A stretch of 64,000 nucleotides of DNA from Immersiella caudata (taxonomy: Eukaryota; Ascomycota; Sordariomycetes; Sordariales; Lasiosphaeriaceae). Below the pieces are notes generated by a model. The model was given only the letters and a program-made list of their open reading frames with translations. It ran no database searches and was not told the origin of the DNA. This document shows, one piece after another, positions 59,101 to 64,000 of the stretch. The stretch spans positions 682,001-746,000 of the forward strand of contig JAULSU010000001.1 of the NCBI GenBank assembly GCA_030512335.1, read 5' to 3'. Within the stretch, counting starts at the first letter, position 1. Each line of letters begins with the position of its first letter. A program made the translations under genes and the position numbers.

Positions 59101-59997
59101 TCACACCCGAAAATACCTCCTAAACCACTCCACCGCCTGATCTTCACTCCTCTCCCCCCTCTCCCTCTGCAGCGGGTCCCCCCTATCCCCTCTCACCGCA
59201 AACCCGTGCTTCGCCCCCTTATACTCGACACTCTCATGCACCTCCTCCCCTGCCTCTTCATTCTTCCTCGCCAAAATCCCCTTCAACTTCTCCCACTTCT
59301 CCGTCCCCATCCACTTATCATCCTCTCCATTCGCCACACTCAACGGTCTCATCACAGCCTCTACGTCCGCCGGAATATCCACCCACGTCGGATGCGCTGT
59401 GAATGCGCAATCCACAACGTGCCTTTCCACACCGTCTGCACAAACCACCTTGTTCTCCTCCCTATCGTGAGTCAAACGAACGGTATACCCCCCTCCCCAG
59501 CAAAACCCCGCGATCCCCACCCTCGGCACTTTCCCTTCTCCCGGATGCTCTGGATCTTCCGACGACCTAACAGCTTTCATAAAAGCCTGCACCCTAGGCG
59601 TGACGACACTTTCTCGATTCCTGACCAGGAACGACCCCAGTGCTGGAACTGTCGCTAACATCCTCCCCGCCCTTTTCGCCATCTTCACAGGGAAGAAATC
59701 CGCTTCGGGAGGGACATACTCGCTTCTGGTCATGAATGAAGTCGGGGGTGAATGTCCGGCCATGAAATCTGGGACGTAAACAGTGCAAGGGACGCGGCGC
59801 GCGTAAGCGTCGGCGAGGACGCGGGTGTTGAGGAGTTGGTAGCCGAATGCATCGGAGAGGATTACGACGATTCCTAGCGGGGTGATACCATCCGGGGGAG
59901 AGGCAATGTATGTCGGGAGGGAGTGGATTGTGGTTTCGTGACCAGAAGGGGTGAGGTCGCCGCGGAGGGTTCCGGTAAAGCAGTCAGCGCAGGCCAT
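59101..59997 (-). CDS. Dienelactone hydrolase family protein
   Basis: Single exon, 298 residues, ATG 59997 (MACADCFTGTLRGD, the usual start of fungal members). An alpha/beta-hydrolase of the DLH type: nucleophile elbow GFCWGG with Cys as nucleophile, Asp in NGEDDKW, and His in KHGFAVRGD, so the Cys-Asp-His triad is complete. The expected product is a cytosolic hydrolase acting on lactones or esters; the true substrate is unknown. Length is slightly above the usual 240-270 because of a Glu/Arg-rich segment near the end. Confidence 0.9.
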   Translation of the reverse strand: MACADCFTGTLRGDLTPSGHETTIHSLPTYIASPPDGITPLGIVVILSDAFGYQLLNTRVLADAYARRVPCTVYVPDFMAGHSPPTSFMTRSEYVPPEADFFPVKMAKRAGRMLATVPALGSFLVRNRESVVTPRVQAFMKAVRSSEDPEHPGEGKVPRVGIAGFCWGGGYTVRLTHDREENKVVCADGVERHVVDCAFTAHPTWVDIPADVEAVMRPLSVANGEDDKWMGTEKWEKLKGILARKNEEAGEEVHESVEYKGAKHGFAVRGDRGDPLQRERGERSEDQAVEWFRRYFRV

Positions 59998-60293
59998 GTT
60001 TTCGTGGGTTTGGAAGATGTGGTGTTTGGGGTTGTGGTGAAAGGAGGGAAATGAAGGGATTGTGAAGTTGGGGTGGATGGAGATGACATGTGATTGTTGC
60101 GTCGCAATGGTGGCTGAAGTTGGGGTTCGGAGATCCGAGGGCTGAAAGGGAGGGACGGGAAGAGGCCTCAGCTCATTGTGGTTGGCTTGGCGTCCGGAAG
60201 GGGTTGGAATGCTTGTTAGTTCTCCCCTTTCGCAAATCCGGCAAATGATCCAAATCCAAATCCAAACAATACTATTATAACTGTCCCCTCAAA

Positions 60294-61123
60294 ACCTCAC
60301 AACAATCTGGTTAAACGGCACAACCTCGCGCCCCTCCCAAGGCCTCACCACCCTTCCCTCCTCCTCAACCTCAAGCCCCTTCAAATCCACCTCCCCGACT
60401 GCCTCCGCTACAAGCCGAAGTACGGGTTCCCCTCGGGTTTGAAACTCGATTTGCAAGGTTTCGAGGTCGGCGAGATCGGACAGGCTTGGGACCCATAACT
60501 TTTGGAGACGTCCCAGGAACGTGGCTCTGCCCCCTTCTCCTTATTGGCCCCCTTAGAGAGACGAAGCCAATGCCGGGCCAAGACCTGGCCAAGACCTCTC
60601 ACAAACTCGTCAAAATGCCTCCTCCGCCGGTATTCCTTTTCATGTTGGCCATAGACAGAGGTCCTTGAGGCCTTGAAGTCGGCACGTCTGCCACTCTCGA
60701 GACAGCGGGCAAACCGCAAAACCCCAAATTCGCCTCAAGTATCCCGATGTTGGTCCCCGCGACCGCGCTGAGCCCTATTCTAAACAGCCGTTCAACTAGA
60801 ATATGTCACGTTGGAGATTCAACTGCAACAAAGTTCTTGAACCTGTGTTCCATGTCCTCACCTGACGCTTCATAAAAGGCAAGATACGCGAAACCTTTTG
60901 GGTATTCCCGCACTTTCCGTGACCCCTCATCATCCATTTGAACGACATACGTAGGAGACGGAAGTTTGGCGGGCGGTTGGCCAGGCGGTGAGAGTAATGA
61001 GGTGAAATTCTCGGCAACTGGAAAGAGTGAGCTTTCAGAACCAAGCCAGACCGCTGATGGGCCACAAGACTGGGAGGGCATACGATCTTGGCTTACAACA
61101 CAGTAGACAGTACTGTCAACCAT
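60294..61123 (-). pseudogene. Fragments of one or more minus-strand genes
   Basis: Three protein-like pieces in different frames. At 61123-60806 an ATG frame of 105 codons (MVDSTVYCVVSQDRMPS) is seen. Near 60770-60600 there is a hydrophobic piece (GTNIGILEANLGFCGLPAVS) vaguely like the last helix of SAT4 proteins. At 60480-60294 there is a convincing C-terminal end (LADLETLQIEFQ, VVRPWEGREVVPFNQIVVRF). I could not join them with good splice sites. Either a multi-exon gene I failed to resolve or decayed sequence. Confidence 0.3.
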
Positions 61124-61177
61124 GAGTAACCTTTATTGGCCGGTGATGCTGTGTCTTAGAATTTGTTCGCGGCGAGG

Positions 61178-61480
61178 TTACCCGCTGTGGAGGTGCCGAG
61201 GGTGCGTCGGTGCGCGGACTTTGTAGTTATTGATCAGACGTGCAGTTGCGTTTGTGTCGTAGGCTCGCATCGTTATGCAGAGATCTGTGCTGGCTTGCTG
61301 GATTTCGGCGCCGAGATCTGTGCGGAGCTGCTGTGTCATGTCCTGGATGGCTTGCACGATGCGGTCGCTGCCGGCCACAGCGGGCAAGTTGTTGAATCGC
61401 TCCAACTGCGGGGTGATGCCCGAAAAGTGGCGAGTGAGCTCAACCATGTCTGGCCGCTCGCCCAGCGCGCGTTGGGCCAT
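61178..61480 (-). pseudogene. Remnant of a repeated fungal hypothetical protein family
   Basis: The minus frame reads FNNLPAVAGSDRIVQAIQDM, then QLRTDLGAEIQQASTDLCI and RLINNYKVRAP. This matches a short coiled-coil protein type that I have seen repeated in fungal genomes (QLRTDLG...I.....ARL.N). The C-terminal half expected for that type is absent. Treated as truncated. Confidence 0.3.
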
Positions 61481-62522
61481 TTTTGGCGTTGGATAATTGA
61501 AGCCCCCGAGAAAGCGGGGTTCAGCGCTCGATCACGAACCAGCAACGTGTGTAACGTCGGGTGCAGCCTGGCAACCAAACGGATAGCGCACTCGTTCGAG
61601 ACGCGTTGCAATCCGTGCAAGCACACGACCACGCACCCATCCCTTGCACCTGTTCACCTGCGCTGGCATGTGACGCACCAAAAGCCCCATCATCACCCAC
61701 ACGTCGACCAATGCATCTACGAACCTGTCAAACCTACGCATCTCAGACCGAACATGATGGGGAAATCGAGGGATACCAACAACTCCCCCGCTTCCTGGAA
61801 ACCGCCCCCTGGACTCGGCACCAAGGTCGATTATCGAAGAATTCGCGATGCCCTGGAGCTCACCCGCGCCTACCCCAATGGGCGCGATCGGGTCGCTTGT
61901 TCTCAGCTGTGCAAGTTCGGGGCGTTCGTTGCTGGTGGGGTTCAAAATGCAAACCGGGTTTGCTGCTTGTCCATGCTGGCACTGCAGAGCTGGGGCGTCA
62001 GCGTATGCCCAACTTGCTGCCCAGCAAACTGTGACGGTTTTGACAGGTTGAGAGATTCCTTGGTGTAACGGGAAACAAATCCTGAATGGGCATGCGGATT
62101 GGGAGACTAGAGCTCCGCTCCCACTGTGTCGCTCCTGCCTCACTGGGCGTTCTTGAGCAAGTTACAACCGATCATTGGGTACAACTGGACGGGGCTGGCC
62201 CCGATTGCTCCACCAGTCGAGCCGTTAAGTCGCCGCTGATTGGGGCTAATTTTTCCGCCGCAAAGAACTACATGCAACTGCTTTTTTGGACAGCAAACCG
62301 CAAAGCACCAAATCGACCAACAGCATGCCGCGCGACACTCGGGCTCCGACTTGTAGGCCTCATAGGCCTCACTGCGTCGGGCAATGTCCCCCACACGTCG
62401 GGTCTTTCACCAACAAACTTTCCCAGGGTCTCTATTTCAAGAAAACGGGTTCCTTTTGTACACAATGAACCTTCCCGCTGAACCTTACCAAGCTTTTCTT
62501 TGCTTGGCCCACCACTCGCATC
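61481..62522. other. Intergenic, no gene seen
   Basis: Long open frames on both strands (61532-62143 minus, 61561-62034 plus) overlap each other and lack conserved motifs. They look like chance frames in GC-rich DNA. Confidence 0.4.
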
Positions 62523-63378
62523 ATGGCGGAAACGGCAACGGAGGGTTTCGTCACAGCTCTAAAGGGGTAAGCAAGCGCCAGCACAATTTTCCCCAGCTTA
62601 AACTAACATTGAAGGTATCACAATTCCGCCACGTTCTCCGATGCGGTGATCCGGTGCGGAAACAAAGAGTTCAAGACCCACCGTCTTGTACTGTCCTCTC
62701 ACTCCGGATTCTTTGTCAAGATGTGCACCGGAAAGTGGAAGGTAATTAGATCCCTTTATTCCGCGCTTCCCGAGCGAATCGAGCAGGCACATTCTCTGGG
62801 TCCGGCTGACGGGGGTACCTTACTTTCAGGAAAGCGAAACTGGCATCATAACCCTCGAAGAGGCCGACGAGCGCGTGGTAGAAGCCATGGTTTACTTTCT
62901 CTACCACTTCGATTACAGCAACACACAGGGCATTTCCAGCATGGTCTTCAATGCCCAGATGTACAGCCTCGCCGATCGGTACATGATCGCCGCCCTGAAG
63001 CACATCGCAAAGGAGAAGTTTGAAACTGCGATAAAGACGGGCTGGGCCATGGACGACTTCCTCCTCGCCATCACCGATGTTTACGAGTCAACCCCTGAAG
63101 ACGACCGTGGTCTTCGCGACCTCGTTTTGGATGTTTCGCATACGAACCTTGGGAAACTGTTGGAGAACGCACGGTTTCAAGAGTTGCTCAGGGACACACC
63201 CAGGTTTGCCGCCGAGATGGTGTCTTACGGTCCTGAAAAAAGCCGGCGGGACGCCGCCGAGCGGTACCGTTGTCCGAGCTGCACCAAGGTCAACATATTG
63301 GAATGGCAGAGGGGATCGTACTTTTACTGCGCTCACTGCAATTCGCGTAGGTCGGATTGGGGCAGCTATCAGGTCTAA
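62523..63378 (+). CDS. BTB/POZ protein with C-terminal zinc ribbon
   Basis: Exons 62523-62566, 62615-62741 and 62830-63378 (introns 48 and 88 bp) give 239 residues. The BTB core is typical: YHNSATFSDAVIRCG, KEFKTHRLVLSSHSGFF, GIITLEEADERVVEAMVYFLY, and the helix NAQMYSLADRYMIAALKHIA. The C-terminus carries two CxxC pairs (CPSC and CAHC, 20 residues apart), consistent with a zinc ribbon. This is a common fungal type of unknown substrate; adaptor function for cullin-3 ligases is a family-level guess. Confidence 0.85.
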
Positions 63379-64000
63379 CGGCACCGTCAGTGCACCGTGG
63401 TCACCGTCAAATGGGGAAAAGATGAAGGCGTACGAGGGCTCACGGCGAAGAAGTGGCACCTACTCGGCTCTAGAAAAGAGATACACGCATGAGTTCCATG
63501 TCCGCAAACACAAAATTGCATCCACGCTATTGGAAATCTCATTACCATCCGTTCAGGACGCCCCCTGAATATAACCACCAAGTGCAATGACATAAGAACC
63601 CCTTCTTTTGCCCGGGCCTTTTTAGCTCAAGGGTCCGAGGGAGCGCTGCTAATTTTGGAAAAGCGAGGGCACCGGGACGACTCAAGTGTGGTGCGAACAG
63701 AGATTTAAGTGCAACCTAGAGTAAACTCAATGCCGTTGTTAGTTCCCGGCCCAACAACCCCGATCGAACATTGCCATGTCAATGCGGGTCTCAGGGGCGA
63801 CGGAGGCTGGGAATTCCCAATAACAAAACAAAGCCGGCCCGGTGTGCTTTGTCGATTCTTCATCATTCTGCATTCTTCAAGTCCCCGCTGCGCTTGTCTT
63901 AAAATGCATCTCCGCAAAATGGTACGTGACTGGCAGATATTTTGGAAATGACTCGAGATCTAACCACCTTTTCATCCAGATGATCGCACTCCCCGCGTAT
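63379..64000. other. Window end, no gene seen
   Basis: 622 bp of the 3' flank of the BTB gene; small open frames only. Confidence 0.45.

Noticed and set aside
61532..62143. 203-codon minus frame and its plus-strand counterpart
   Set aside because: Mutually overlapping long frames without motifs; typical for GC-rich non-coding sequence.
1..64000. CRISPR arrays, tRNA or rRNA genes
   Set aside because: No regularly spaced repeats and no cloverleaf-type or rRNA-like sequence noticed on either strand; a covariance search was not possible here.

Overview
The window reads as nuclear DNA of a filamentous ascomycete (Pezizomycotina, most likely a Sordariomycete). Genes carry short introns, mostly 48-140 bp, with GT..AG ends and CTAAC/CTGAC-type branch points. 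The families present are typical of these fungi: DUF7580, SAT4-type fungal rhodopsin fold, glycine-rich-domain protein, fungal AIG1-like GTPases, patatin multidomain protein, and a Fot/pogo transposon. All exon joins are my own manual reconstructions, checked for reading-frame continuity but not against transcripts or databases.

Layout. 0-10 kb: a secreted/anchored cell-surface protein, then a divergent pair (C2H2 zinc-finger protein and DUF7580 protein) and a seven-helix SAT4-like membrane protein. 10-25 kb: a proline-rich disordered protein, a foldback/MITE-like element, two overlapping relics of fungal kinase-type genes, a BTB protein, a small cysteine-rich protein, a glycine-rich-domain protein with seven exons, and an unrecognised nuclear-looking protein. 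25.7-45 kb: an array of paralogous, mostly disordered proteins in both orientations, with intact members, frameshifted members and relics. They share a C-terminal module of about 45 residues around the pattern Y-x-L-x-(S/N)-D-G-x-(V/L)-Y. 45.7-53.8 kb: two P-loop GTPase genes next to an 11-exon gene that combines zinc finger, P-loop domain, RING-like finger and patatin phospholipase. 54-64 kb: a small membrane protein, gene fragments, a solo LTR, a Fot-like element with an inactivated transposase, a dienelactone hydrolase, more fragments, and a BTB/zinc-ribbon protein.

The most striking signal is in the array. Four members carry long open frames interrupted only by TAG, never TAA or TGA, and the same frame continues into conserved sequence. 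In three paralogs the TAG sits at exactly the same position, immediately before the C-terminal module; the fourth encodes TGG (Trp) at that position. A further TAG in the fourth gene aligns with a TGG in a nearby relic. All five TAGs can be drawn in small hairpins, mostly in the loop. This is what would be expected of UAG-to-UGG recoding by the A-to-I mRNA editing known from Sordariomycetes during sexual development. Mutation of TGG to TAG (for example by RIP), stop readthrough and intron 3' ends are the alternatives.

The GTPase/patatin neighbourhood may be a second coherent unit, resembling NLR-like defence architectures, but that is inference from domain content only.
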